A DNA stretch of 45,835 bases from positions 1 to 45,835 of the forward strand of contig CAMFIS010000009.1 of assembly GCA_945952345.1 (NCBI GenBank), given 5' to 3'. The position numbers and the translations under genes were made by a program. Source of the stretch: an uncultured Fimbriimonas sp. GTDB lineage: Bacteria; Armatimonadota; Fimbriimonadia; Fimbriimonadales; Fimbriimonadaceae. Positions 27,911-36,044 of this stretch are shown piece by piece (position 1 is the first letter of the stretch; the number at the start of each line of letters is the position of its first letter). A model generated the notes under the pieces. The model was not told the DNA's origin, searched no databases, and saw nothing but the letters and a program-made list of their open reading frames with translations.

Positions 27911-28903
27911 CTAATCCGTCGTCTTCATCGAGTCGAGTGCTGTTCGAACCTGGGCTTCCACCTGGCGTCGATACTCCTCGATGGACTGCTTGAACTTGTT
28001 GTACCGATCGTCGTGTTCTACAACAAGCTTGTTGAACTGCTTGAGGTGATCGTCGGTCTGGAATAGAATATGTTCTCCTGACGGAAGCGGTTTGTCGCGA
28101 TCGGCAAGATCCACGAGCTGCTTTCTAATCGCGGTGTACTCGTTGTAGGTGGTTTGCATGGGAGCGACCAGGCTGCTAAGGGACATCGGAATGGGTTTGC
28201 CGCCCGGGCCCGTCATGTTATTGACGAAGGTATCCAGGTCGTGAAGTCGGTCGCGGATGGCATCGAAGTACCGCGCAAATGCTTTGTCGACGGTTTCTAG
28301 ATCTTTGCGAGATGTCACTCGGCCCGCCTCGGTACCAAGCTGGGCGGAAACGATCTTGTCGACGTTGGTCCCCTTCAGGTCGACATCGAGAGTTGCTTCA
28401 TCCTTCTGTAACGCGACGATGATGCCTTTGAACTTCTGCGAGAACGGACTCGTCGCAACCAAGTCTCCAACTTTCGTCGACGGGTTTTCCATAGCCACAT
28501 TGATCGCGTTCATCTCCCTGATACCCGTCTTGGCTTCCGAGCGAGAGATTTCCTTGCCATCGACGAAGATGCCAGAGTGGCTCTCGCGATAAGAGATGAG
28601 CCCAATACCGCCGCCACAACATACGAGAATCATGAGGCCGACAACTACGAGGATCGCGACGAGGGGCGATTTCTTCGCGGTTTGCGGAGCTGGTGACGAT
28701 GCGTAAGAGTAGGTTGGCTGAGTTGGTGGGGCACTCGCAGCGGACAGCGATTTTCCACATTGCGTGCAAACTCTGTTTCCGGCGAGCACGTTGGTTCCGC
28801 AATGTGGACATCTCACGGTCGCCTCGCCTAAGGCCTGACTACAGTTCGAACAGAACTTATTGCCTTCGGGATTGTCGCTCCCACACCCACTACATTTCAC
28901 CAT
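27911..28903 (-). CDS. Double zinc-ribbon protein with one membrane helix
   Basis: A 330-residue protein. Two zinc ribbons use Cys 4/7/18/21 and Cys 32/35/46/49. A Ser/Pro/Thr linker precedes a single membrane helix at about residues 80-105 (SPLVAILVVVGLMILVCCGGGI). The rest (about 110-330) is predicted extracytoplasmic and helical, with charged amphipathic stretches near 230-310. Zinc ribbons therefore face the cytosol. No family name for the distal domain is recognised. It is the last gene of the minus cluster with the STAND-like NTPase, about 70 bp downstream, so a membrane output for that system is conceivable. Confidence 0.75.
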   Translation of the reverse strand: MVKCSGCGSDNPEGNKFCSNCSQALGEATVRCPHCGTNVLAGNRVCTQCGKSLSAASAPPTQPTYSYASSPAPQTAKKSPLVAILVVVGLMILVCCGGGIGLISYRESHSGIFVDGKEISRSEAKTGIREMNAINVAMENPSTKVGDLVATSPFSQKFKGIIVALQKDEATLDVDLKGTNVDKIVSAQLGTEAGRVTSRKDLETVDKAFARYFDAIRDRLHDLDTFVNNMTGPGGKPIPMSLSSLVAPMQTTYNEYTAIRKQLVDLADRDKPLPSGEHILFQTDDHLKQFNKLVVEHDDRYNKFKQSIEEYRRQVEAQVRTALDSMKTTD

Positions 28904-28974
28904 TCGAATTCCTCGAGAGAACTTTGGTTATACATCACAGCCTCTCCGCAAACAATGAGTACAAAAGTGCCGGA

Positions 28975-31077
28975 TCAGCGAGCTTGTTCGAGGATCGAGC
29001 GAATGAGTTCGGCCACTGGAATCGATTCGACACGCGCGATTAGGTCTTCGCCAAACTGCGTACGGAATTCCTCGAGCCTGGCTCGGGCTCGAAGGAAGTG
29101 CTTCGATGAAGTTGCGCGGTAGACCTTGGTCGCCGCCACGAAGCATCTCGCGGCTTGTTCGGGTTGACCAGAATCGGTAAATCGTCGGCCAAGTTGTCCA
29201 AGGGACCAACCGGTAAGCACCGTACGTTCGGCGACGCTTGCCCGTTCGAGAAGATCGACCAGGACCGTTTGGGCTTGTTCCCGTTCACCCAGTTTGTCGT
29301 AACCTATCACCACGTTTTGGAAGACAAATGGCGCAAGATCCGGGTTTCGACATTCGGGCAGCATGCTCACAACTTCCTTCAGCAAGCCACGCCCGTCCTC
29401 GGACCGCCCCAACGCGATCGAGGCCTTGGCCCGCACCACCAATGCCGAAGCGCGCAGCTCGGTAAAACCATGCTCCGCCGCGACCGCCTCGGTTTCTTGG
29501 GTGATCCGTATGGAATCTTCGAACCGGCCAAGGTCATAAGCAAGGTCGTCGAGGTCGCTCAGCGTATCCGCAATGTAGAACGGATTTCCGAACTCGCGGC
29601 TGAGTTCCAACCGCCGATTCCATAGGCGCTCACAGGCTTCATTGTCATTCGCCATCGCCGCGCTTGCCCCTTCGAGGCCAAGGAGTTGAATCTCCAACTC
29701 GGGGTCGAGTTGGGGAGTCTTGCGAACGAGGCTCGCCAGCGTTTCGAATTCCGACAACAGGTTTGTATCGAAAGCAAAGCGGCCGATCGACCGGAAGAGT
29801 CGAGTAACGGCCATGTCGTCCGCCAACCGAGCCGTGGCCATGAGGTCGGCCAGATTGTCCAGAAGCATGCGAAGAGCCGACTTCCATTCGCCTCGCTGGG
29901 ATAGAACCCGGATGTTCTCACCCACTCCTACAAACGCCTCCACATAGCGGCTGGTCATAACTGTTGGCGCGCGGTCGAGCTGCCCGCGAACGGTATCCGG
30001 AATTTCAAATCGATCCGTATCCGCGGTCGCAACGATCTCCAGCAATCCCCTTTGAAGGTAGGTGTCGAGGGTGATTTCTGGCAGCAGCATTCCCGCCTGA
30101 TCGAGAGTGAACGAGCCCTGGAAGAGGCTGAGGCCCTGCAGGTATTCGTACTCAGCTGCGGTCAGGCCCCGAAGTGCGAATTGGGCCAGGCCATCGAGTG
30201 GCTGGGTGGAACTCGCGGACGCCGTATTGGCCACCCTGTTGGCAAACGCCTCGAATGAATTGTGCGGTGTTGCGGCGAAACAGCCCGCTGCAAGGGAAAG
30301 TCCGAGAGGAAGTCGAGCCAACTTCGTGCCAATCTTCCTCAATGGATCGAGCGACTGTCGAAGGTTTTGGATGTCACCTCGCAGAGACTGGATAGAGTTC
30401 ACCAATAGGTCGAACGCTGAGGCCTCCTCGACTGGATCGAGCGCAAGTTGCTCCGCCGGGACACCCCGAATGGCCACGTGCGATAGCGTGACGAATCGCC
30501 ACGCCGGCCTTTCCGTTAAGATTGATTCGTACCCCTTATCAACTTCGAAATCGTCGAGCACGACGAGGACTCGGTCTGTACTCTGACTCGCCTCACCAGC
30601 CCCTGCTAACCAATCGGCAGGGTCATCCGATAGGCTCACCATGATGAGTCTTGCCAGGTCACCCGCATTCGCCGCCGACCGACAATTCACCCACACCGAA
30701 CGATCCGCCCAGCGCTCCGGTGACGCACCGACGACTTCGGCGACGAGGCGGCTCTTGCCAACTCCGCTCGGTCCGACGACCGAGATGATTGTGTTGGCCG
30801 TTCGATCCAATAACCCTCGAAGCGATTGTCGTCGATTGTCAAAATCGAGGAACGCCCTGCCCGAGTTCAGTTGCCGGATATGCCGGGGCCGCTCGGCAGT
30901 AGGATTGAGTTCAACATTCCTATCCAACTCGGCCAAGAACTGGTCCATGAGTTGTGGAGATTCCAGAGCGATATCGAGCACGAATTCCTGCTTGTCCCCG
31001 ATAAGTTCCGACGGCAGGGGTGGCGTGATGGATTCCTCGCGAAGGATGCGCCGGAAAAGCTCCTGATCTTGCGACAT
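28975..31077 (-). CDS. STAND/NB-ARC-like NTPase with helical (TPR) repeats
   Basis: About 700 residues. I use the ATG at 31077 because an ideal GGAGGA site lies seven bases before it; a GTG at 31095 would give six extra residues. In the longer numbering, Walker A is GPSGVGKS (108-115), Walker B is RVLVVLDDF (175-183), and RLPLGLSLAAG near 261 corresponds to the GxPL motif of NB-ARC/AP-ATPases. A winged-helix-like part (about 300-390) and TPR-type helices (about 400-690) follow. Such proteins are signal-gated switches. The N-terminal 75 residues match no effector I know. It follows the sigma-like gene by 14 bp. Confidence 0.82.
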   Translation of the reverse strand: MSQDQELFRRILREESITPPLPSELIGDKQEFVLDIALESPQLMDQFLAELDRNVELNPTAERPRHIRQLNSGRAFLDFDNRRQSLRGLLDRTANTIISVVGPSGVGKSRLVAEVVGASPERWADRSVWVNCRSAANAGDLARLIMVSLSDDPADWLAGAGEASQSTDRVLVVLDDFEVDKGYESILTERPAWRFVTLSHVAIRGVPAEQLALDPVEEASAFDLLVNSIQSLRGDIQNLRQSLDPLRKIGTKLARLPLGLSLAAGCFAATPHNSFEAFANRVANTASASSTQPLDGLAQFALRGLTAAEYEYLQGLSLFQGSFTLDQAGMLLPEITLDTYLQRGLLEIVATADTDRFEIPDTVRGQLDRAPTVMTSRYVEAFVGVGENIRVLSQRGEWKSALRMLLDNLADLMATARLADDMAVTRLFRSIGRFAFDTNLLSEFETLASLVRKTPQLDPELEIQLLGLEGASAAMANDNEACERLWNRRLELSREFGNPFYIADTLSDLDDLAYDLGRFEDSIRITQETEAVAAEHGFTELRASALVVRAKASIALGRSEDGRGLLKEVVSMLPECRNPDLAPFVFQNVVIGYDKLGEREQAQTVLVDLLERASVAERTVLTGWSLGQLGRRFTDSGQPEQAARCFVAATKVYRATSSKHFLRARARLEEFRTQFGEDLIARVESIPVAELIRSILEQAR

Positions 31078-31091
31078 CGAATGTTCCTCCA

Positions 31092-32165
31092 TCACTCGTC
31101 ACCCATCTCCCCGTTTCGGTACGCTTCTCTCAACTCCTTGAGCAGGCGCTTGTTGTAAACCCAGCCGTGAGCTTTGGTCTGATCGAACTTGAAACCGACA
31201 GTTTGGCAAGGCGGACCAAACCATTCGACCATGTCGTTAAGGGGAAGCTCGTATTGGCTGTATTGGAAGATGAGGCGCTTCCAAAGGCCGGGCTCGCAAA
31301 GGACCTGCGTCTGATCATCGATCGACTTGATCGAGCGATAGATTCGTTCCACCGCATCTCGGAAGGGAAGACTTTCTTCGCATCGGCCAAGGAATTCCTC
31401 GGCGGCTGCCTGGCGACACGAATCGACGTTGTCAACAATCTTCTTGATCGAATGAAATAATCCGTATCGCTGGTACATCCAAGCTTTCTCATCATCGCAG
31501 GTCGGAGCAACTCTTTCTTCCATCGTCCTCAAGAGTTCCTCCCTCGAGTGATGGGTCACCAAGTAAGTTAAGCGACGAACAATCGTTGGATCTTTGATCC
31601 AATTCATGAACGTCACGGGATCTTCGCTAAATTTGGCGTGTTCAAACTGCTTGAGGTATTCGTACACCCGCTGCAATCGAACCTGGCGATGAAGCACCAG
31701 GTTTGCCGCCAGCATTCGGTATCGATAATCGGCTGGTTTCTCGCCCAGCCATAGGTCGTCGGCCAGATTCATCAGATCGGCGTACAAAGCAGCCCCTTCG
31801 AATTCTTCCGCCACATTCCTGGCGTGACTTTCCAGAGTTTCGTCCGAGTATTCGGCACCAGAGGCATGCCTCGACTCGGCCGACTTGCGCATGTCGGTAC
31901 AAGCGTTTCTGGCGATGCAATAGGCATATCCGATCCAGTGGCCAAGCGTCGGGAACTTTGCCGGATTGTTCCGAAGATTCCACATTCTCATGGTTACCAG
32001 ACTAATCACATCGCGGTGATCTTCTTTAACGCCTTCCTGGGAAGCCAAGTATCGAAGCAATTTGGGCCTTACTAACTCTAAAAGGATGTTGCATCCACGG
32101 TCGCGCGAATCGTGATTACGAAATAATTCGAATCCTTTTCGCCAAAGGTCGTCCGTCGATTCCAT
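31092..32165 (-). CDS. Sigma-70 region-2-like protein lacking region 4
   Basis: A 357-residue protein. Residues about 28-100 resemble region 2 of ECF sigma factors: LLRYLASQEG, DHRDVISLVTMRMWN, then GHWIGYAYCIARNACTDMRKSAESR, which matches the core-RNAP/-10 binding helices. The remaining 250 residues do not look like sigma region 4; they are helical, with a CDDEKAW segment and a C-terminal FDQTKAHGWVYNKRLLKELREAYR that might contact DNA. It could be a divergent sigma factor with a replaced -35 reader, or a sigma-derived regulator. The next gene, a STAND NTPase, is tightly coupled. Two tandem hairpins lie immediately before its ATG. Confidence 0.65.
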   Translation of the reverse strand: MESTDDLWRKGFELFRNHDSRDRGCNILLELVRPKLLRYLASQEGVKEDHRDVISLVTMRMWNLRNNPAKFPTLGHWIGYAYCIARNACTDMRKSAESRHASGAEYSDETLESHARNVAEEFEGAALYADLMNLADDLWLGEKPADYRYRMLAANLVLHRQVRLQRVYEYLKQFEHAKFSEDPVTFMNWIKDPTIVRRLTYLVTHHSREELLRTMEERVAPTCDDEKAWMYQRYGLFHSIKKIVDNVDSCRQAAAEEFLGRCEESLPFRDAVERIYRSIKSIDDQTQVLCEPGLWKRLIFQYSQYELPLNDMVEWFGPPCQTVGFKFDQTKAHGWVYNKRLLKELREAYRNGEMGDE

Positions 32166-32169
32166 CTGT

Positions 32170-32219
32170 CGAGAAGCCCAGGGGGACTTCTCGCGGAGTC
32201 TACCGCAGGGGCAGACTCC
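32170..32219 (-). promoter_or_regulatory. Tandem hairpins in front of the sigma-like gene
   Basis: GGAGTCT (32195-32201) pairs with AGACTCC (32213-32219), and CGAGAAG (32170-32176) pairs with CTTCTCG (32187-32193). The second hairpin ends four bases before the ATG at 32165, leaving no room for a normal exposed ribosome site. They may terminate the upstream gene, hide the translation start, or be operators. Confidence 0.5.
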
Positions 32220-32231
32220 TTAAACGGAACC

Positions 32232-33089
32232 TTAATACATCTTGACGGTGGTCGAATCTACGACGATATGGATCACCCCTTGATCGTCCACATAGTAGTT
32301 ACCCAGGTCGGAATTACAGCTTACGACAGGAGTATTTCCCCGGAGAGCCGTGTCCTGTGCCTCACAGGTTAAGTTTCGTGAATCGTCGTAATACACTTCG
32401 ATGCCTGTGGTCCGTACTGGACTTGAGACTTCATTTCCACCACTGTCGACGAACCTTACTTGCGTGAATCCCCGTGGATCGGAAAGTCGGCGGTTGTACT
32501 CATCGATAATTGTTTGGGGCGCCTCCAGAGACGTGAGGACATGATTTGCCAGTTCGAAGGGTTTGGTGGGAATCGTGGGACCAGTTGGACTAATTTCCCA
32601 ATGTAGATATGCCCGTCCCTTGTTGCTGGAGTTCATTGGCCCTAAGGTAACAAGAATCTTGCTTGTACCGGGAATTGTCGAGGGCGTGAATCCCGTTAGC
32701 ATGCTGACACTTTGTTCGCCTTCCTTTGAATCACTGTTCAGATCGATCGAGCCCATCGGCAAGAATCCAGCCGAACCGGTTATGTCTGGTCGAACGCAAA
32801 TCGAGGAAGTATTGTGGATACCGTCGACCGAGGTCGGTTCAAAGTCTGAATCTGCAACATCTTTGAACTCAACTGTGAACGGAGAGCGTACGACTGGAGG
32901 GGTCGTGACAACGACGCCTTTGTCATTCGTATAGGTCACCTTAATCCTGTATGCTTCAATAAACTTGCTGGGCGATTGTAGGAGTCCGGCAATGCTATTC
33001 CACAATGTTTCAGATGTCCATGGCACCCCGAACTGCGTCCAAAGTACGTCACCGCTGGCGAATTCAATTGTTTGTGTAAGATCTGACAT
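32232..33089 (-). CDS. Protein of unknown family, first gene of the sigma-like/STAND cluster
   Basis: About 285 residues from the ATG at 33089, preceded by a GAGAAAGAAA purine tract; a longer frame to 33236 starts in sequence without a ribosome site. No family is recognised. The composition is rich in Ser, Thr, Asn, Asp and Pro, with beta-strand-like segments (YRIKVTYTNDKG, FTVEFKDVADSDF, KILVTLGPMNSS, TTGIEVYYDDSRN, YYVDDQGVIHIVVD). This suggests a beta-sandwich surface or cargo protein. There is no signal peptide or membrane helix. The base composition looks lower in GC than flanking genes. It may be co-transcribed with the sigma-like gene 66 bp downstream. Confidence 0.6.
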   Translation of the reverse strand: MSDLTQTIEFASGDVLWTQFGVPWTSETLWNSIAGLLQSPSKFIEAYRIKVTYTNDKGVVVTTPPVVRSPFTVEFKDVADSDFEPTSVDGIHNTSSICVRPDITGSAGFLPMGSIDLNSDSKEGEQSVSMLTGFTPSTIPGTSKILVTLGPMNSSNKGRAYLHWEISPTGPTIPTKPFELANHVLTSLEAPQTIIDEYNRRLSDPRGFTQVRFVDSGGNEVSSPVRTTGIEVYYDDSRNLTCEAQDTALRGNTPVVSCNSDLGNYYVDDQGVIHIVVDSTTVKMY

Positions 33090-33283
33090 TTTCTTTCTCG
33101 CCTTTGGAATCTCGTAGCAACCTTCAGGTCCTGATATCGCTTCGTGGGCCATGCACCTTAAGGTCAAGTTTATGAGCATCGCTGCTCGATTCCGTAGATC
33201 AAGTGCCAAACGACGGACGAGATGGAAACCTAACAAATTGGCCTACATATGGCAGGTCTGGTTCAAGAAAGAGAAAAGCGTAG

Positions 33284-33359
33284 TGGCGCGCCCGAGAGGA
33301 CTCGAACCTCCGGCCAACCGCTTAGAAGGCGGTTGCTCTATCCGCTGAGCTACGGGCGC
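33284..33359 (-). tRNA. tRNA-Arg (anticodon TCT)
   Basis: On the minus strand it folds fully: acceptor GCGCCCG/CGGGCGC, D arm GCTC...GAGC, anticodon arm ACCGC-CTTCTAA-GCGGT giving anticodon TCT (reads AGA/AGG), T arm GGAGG-TTCGAGT-CCTCT. The discriminator is G and the 3' CCA is encoded (33284-33286). No copy of its 3' end was seen elsewhere in the window, so there is no sign of an island integrated here. Confidence 0.96.
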
Positions 33360-33426
33360 GTGAACCTAAAGTGTACCGAATGGGCATGAGGGAGTCGGAG
33401 TTGCAGCGAGGTCCGTGTGCGTTGAT

Positions 33427-33459
33427 GCCTCAACCACGAGCTACGCGAGGCGTTGAGGC
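33427..33459. repeat. R-VII palindrome, copy 1
   Basis: GCCTCAAC (33427-33434) and GTTGAGGC (33452-33459) enclose CACGAGCTACGCGAGGC. The reverse complement of nearly the same sequence is found at 35968-36000. Confidence 0.75.
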
Positions 33460-33466
33460 TCAGGGA

Positions 33467-34429
33467 TTAAGAGTCAGTTCTCAAAACCCTCATGGTGTCC
33501 TCCAACGCCAGGGTCTTGGCCACGATGTTCTCTATGTCCAAATCCGGTCGATGAATAGGCCATCCTTTCGCCGATCGGAGATTTGCTGCGGTCTGCTCGC
33601 GAAAGAACTCCCGCTCTTGTAGTGTGGGTTCTCGAAACGCTAATTCCTGCTCAAGAAACTCGTCGACTCCGACCACTTTGAATTGCGTTTTGAGGTCAGA
33701 CAAGAAACTTCCCAGTCGCTCTAGGCTTGCCTGGTAGACGGCTTCGTCCTGTTCGTCGGCTAACTGAGGGGTTGGAGGAGTGACTCCATTTGCGAATCCG
33801 TAATCCCAAAACTGTTGGTACCGAAACCGAGTAGGGTGGCCAACAAAGATTCCCAACCATGGACCTACGAAGTGAGCCGCGTAGTCCAGCACGGTTTCGG
33901 CCAGGTCGTACCCCGCCGCCCATTGATCTTCGCCAATGCTGATAGCCTGAGGGAGAGCTACGCAGCCGTTAAACTTGTGAACACCGGTTTCGGATGTCGC
34001 GGTAAGGGCGTAGGAGTATGCCTCAATTCCAAGTTGGGATAGGGCCCAGGGAATTTCGCACGACCAAGTGTTGCCGGCGCCTCCCCAGAATGATGGCTTT
34101 TTTTCGAAAGCCGCAACGAAGGCGTCGAATCCCTTCGTCTCGGTTGCGAGGGCACGTTGGCAACCTTCCTCGTAGTTGCAATCGGCCAACAGTTCCATCG
34201 TGGTCGGGTGGTATGAGTGGGTGTTAGTATGAAGACCCAAGCAATGCGGGAGGTAAGCGTCCAAAACATCTTGCCTACCTCGGGCGAGGAGGGTTCGGCA
34301 CTTCTCACCGGTCAGGCAAAACGAGCCCCTTACTCCGGATTTGGTGAACACCTCGGCAACGTCACGGGCCGCATCGTCCGCCAAGTCGTTGATCGGATCC
34401 TCCACGTCCATGAACACCGACACTTGCAT
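33467..34429 (-). CDS. Polysaccharide-deacetylase-like (NodB-fold) protein
   Basis: A 320-residue cytosolic-looking protein with a NodB-type barrel. It starts MQVSVFMDVEDP, where the Asp residues take the place of the metal/catalytic Asp pair, and GLHTNTHSYHPTT supplies the His-x3-His pair (near residue 66). A GGAGNTWSCEIPWALSQLGIEAYSY segment corresponds to the next NodB motif region, and GIFVGHPTRF has another conserved His. There is no signal peptide, so the substrate may be an intracellular glycan or lipid-linked sugar. The metal residues look intact, in contrast with the NodB-like protein at 38248-39039. Confidence 0.75.
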   Translation of the reverse strand: MQVSVFMDVEDPINDLADDAARDVAEVFTKSGVRGSFCLTGEKCRTLLARGRQDVLDAYLPHCLGLHTNTHSYHPTTMELLADCNYEEGCQRALATETKGFDAFVAAFEKKPSFWGGAGNTWSCEIPWALSQLGIEAYSYALTATSETGVHKFNGCVALPQAISIGEDQWAAGYDLAETVLDYAAHFVGPWLGIFVGHPTRFRYQQFWDYGFANGVTPPTPQLADEQDEAVYQASLERLGSFLSDLKTQFKVVGVDEFLEQELAFREPTLQEREFFREQTAANLRSAKGWPIHRPDLDIENIVAKTLALEDTMRVLRTDS

Positions 34430-34477
34430 GGCATGAGTTTAGTCGGAAATTCGACCCTAACTTCATCAACACTTTTG

Positions 34478-34616
34478 GCTGCCTCCGTGGCGAGGGATTG
34501 AATCGAACTTTCTACGTTCCACACGGAGCTATGAAGGCTGTTGATGATCTCCTATTAGCCTCCATAGCTCTGGGTCAGCTCCGAGTTGCTGCCACCTTCC
34601 TCGCCCCGGAGGCAGC
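34478..34616. repeat. R-II nested palindromic element, copy 2
   Basis: GCTGCCTCCGTGGCGAG (34478-34494) and CTCGCCCCGGAGGCAGC (34600-34616), one mismatch, with the same inner GCTATGAAGG / CCTCCATAGC pair as copy 1. The length is 139 bp against 141 bp. The inner loops differ freely while the arms are kept. Confidence 0.85.
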
Positions 34617-34643
34617 GTTAGTTCACTGAATTTGGAACTAGGT

Positions 34644-34795
34644 GTGGCACTGGTAACGAGATCTGCCTTGAGTTCGTTCATTTTCACGAAGGATGAGTGA
34701 GAACGGACTGAGGCTGCGAGTTACCAGTGTTCCTCGGTCAACAAAGGCTTACACTGGTAAAATCCCAGCTTCGCAGACGTCTTTACCGGTGCCAC
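34644..34795. repeat. R-I element, copy D
   Basis: Left end GTGGCACTGGTAACGAGATC, as in copy A, closing at TTACCAGTGTT (34721-34731). The right half is ACACTGGTAA (34751-34760) to TTACCGGTGCCAC (34783-34795), whose interior matches the reverse complement of the left hairpin of copy C. Confidence 0.85.
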
Positions 34796-34865
34796 GTCTG
34801 GTGTCAACGACTACGAAAATCGTCCCATTCTTTCGCTGGGCCGCGAATAGACACATGGACAGAGC

Positions 34866-35873
34866 GTGATCAAATCTATGCTCGGTCCGGTTGAACTTCC
34901 TCCAACGCTCCACTTCTCGAACGATAGTCAGCCGGGGTACACGCGGACGAAACGAGGGAAGGCATTTCGATATCTCGACACCAATGGCGAACCGGTCAAA
35001 GATCGCAAAATCCTTGAGAGAATCGAGTCGCTCGTCATCCCGCCGGCGTGGACCAATGTTTGGATTTGCAAGTCGCCAAGTGGGCATATGCAAGCCAGCG
35101 GACGCGACCAGAAGGGCCGAAAGCAGACCATTTACCATCCCGAATGGCACCGGGTGCGAAGCGAACAGAAGTTCGAGCAGCAACAAGAGATTGGCCAACT
35201 TCTGCCCAAAGTACGCAGAGCCGTCGAGGAACGCCTGCAACAGCGCGGGCTCTCGCGAGACCGAGTGCTCGCTGCAGTCGTGAGCCTGCTGGAGAGCACG
35301 ATGATCCGCGTGGGCAATGCTCGCTACGTGGTCGAGAACGAACATTACGGACTCACCACCTTGAAGAACGACCACGTCCATGTCATCTCGGATCGGGTTG
35401 AATTTCGTTTCGTCGGTAAGAGTGGAAAGGCGCACGAGATTACATTGAAAGACAAAACTCTGAGCCGCATCGTGAGGCAATGCCAGGAGCTGCCCGAGCA
35501 GCATCTGTTTGCGTATCTCGACGAGGAAGGCACGCCGCACACCGTGAGTTCGACCGATGTGAATTCATTTCTGCAAGCCGTCGCGGGTTGCGGATTAACG
35601 GCGAAAGAATTTCGAACCTGGGGAGGGACGATCGAGGCGATTCGCCTGATGCGCGAGATCCAACCGAAGACGCCCCGGGAGGTCACGAAAGTTGTCAAAG
35701 AAGTGGCGAAAGCGCTCGGGAATACCGCGGCAGTTTGTCGGCAGCACTACATCCACCCCAAGGTGCTGGAGGTCGAGAACGAACCGGCGTGGCTCACTCA
35801 GCCGTTGCCGAGGAAGCGGAGGTATCTGAATCCATACGAGGTGCTTTTTCTGGAGTCGATTTTGGGAGATTGA
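34866..35873 (+). CDS. DNA topoisomerase IB
   Basis: Poxvirus-type bacterial topoisomerase IB of 335 residues, relaxing supercoils through a 3'-phosphotyrosyl intermediate. The N-terminal domain has GYTRTKRGKAFRYLD and PPAWTNVWIC...GRDQKGRKQ. The catalytic domain shows MIRVGN (Arg 148), the FVGKSGK lysine loop (about 184), FRTWGGT (Arg 250) and CRQHYIHP with the nucleophile Tyr 295. All residues of the family active site are therefore present. The GTG at 34866 is the first in-frame start; the Met at codon 5 is an alternative. Confidence 0.95.
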   Translation: MIKSMLGPVELPPTLHFSNDSQPGYTRTKRGKAFRYLDTNGEPVKDRKILERIESLVIPPAWTNVWICKSPSGHMQASGRDQKGRKQTIYHPEWHRVRSEQKFEQQQEIGQLLPKVRRAVEERLQQRGLSRDRVLAAVVSLLESTMIRVGNARYVVENEHYGLTTLKNDHVHVISDRVEFRFVGKSGKAHEITLKDKTLSRIVRQCQELPEQHLFAYLDEEGTPHTVSSTDVNSFLQAVAGCGLTAKEFRTWGGTIEAIRLMREIQPKTPREVTKVVKEVAKALGNTAAVCRQHYIHPKVLEVENEPAWLTQPLPRKRRYLNPYEVLFLESILGD

Positions 35874-35967
35874 TTATGGGGCAAGGGCTTCCAGTCCTTG
35901 AAAGTTCCGTAGTCAAGGATGCCTCGACCCGAAGGGAGCCTGCGACCGCAGCGTCGAGGCTATAAAT

Positions 35968-36000
35968 CCTCAACGCCTCGCGGAGCTCGTGGTTGAGGCA
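35968..36000. repeat. R-VII palindrome, copy 2
   Basis: CCTCAAC (35968-35974) and GTTGAGG (35992-35998), the reverse complement of copy 1. An adjoining palindrome with GCCTCGAC / GTCGAGGC arms lies just upstream (about 35921-35960). Both sit between the topoisomerase stop and the stop of the convergent Fe-S oxidoreductase gene. Confidence 0.7.
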
Positions 36001-36044
36001 TCGGTTACCATCTATTCGCGGGCAAGATGCCCACGCCCCCAGAG

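Larger units (their letters stand above)
34430..34865. other. Repeat-filled divergent spacer
   Basis: About 435 bp between the divergent deacetylase-like and topoisomerase genes, occupied by R-II copy 2 and R-I copy D end to end. Promoters of both genes must be inside or beside the repeats; none is recognisable. Confidence 0.7.

Noticed and set aside
33284-33359. tRNA-Arg as the attachment site of an island carrying the sigma-like/STAND cluster
   Set aside because: No integrase gene and no duplicated tRNA 3' end were seen to the left of the tRNA within the window.
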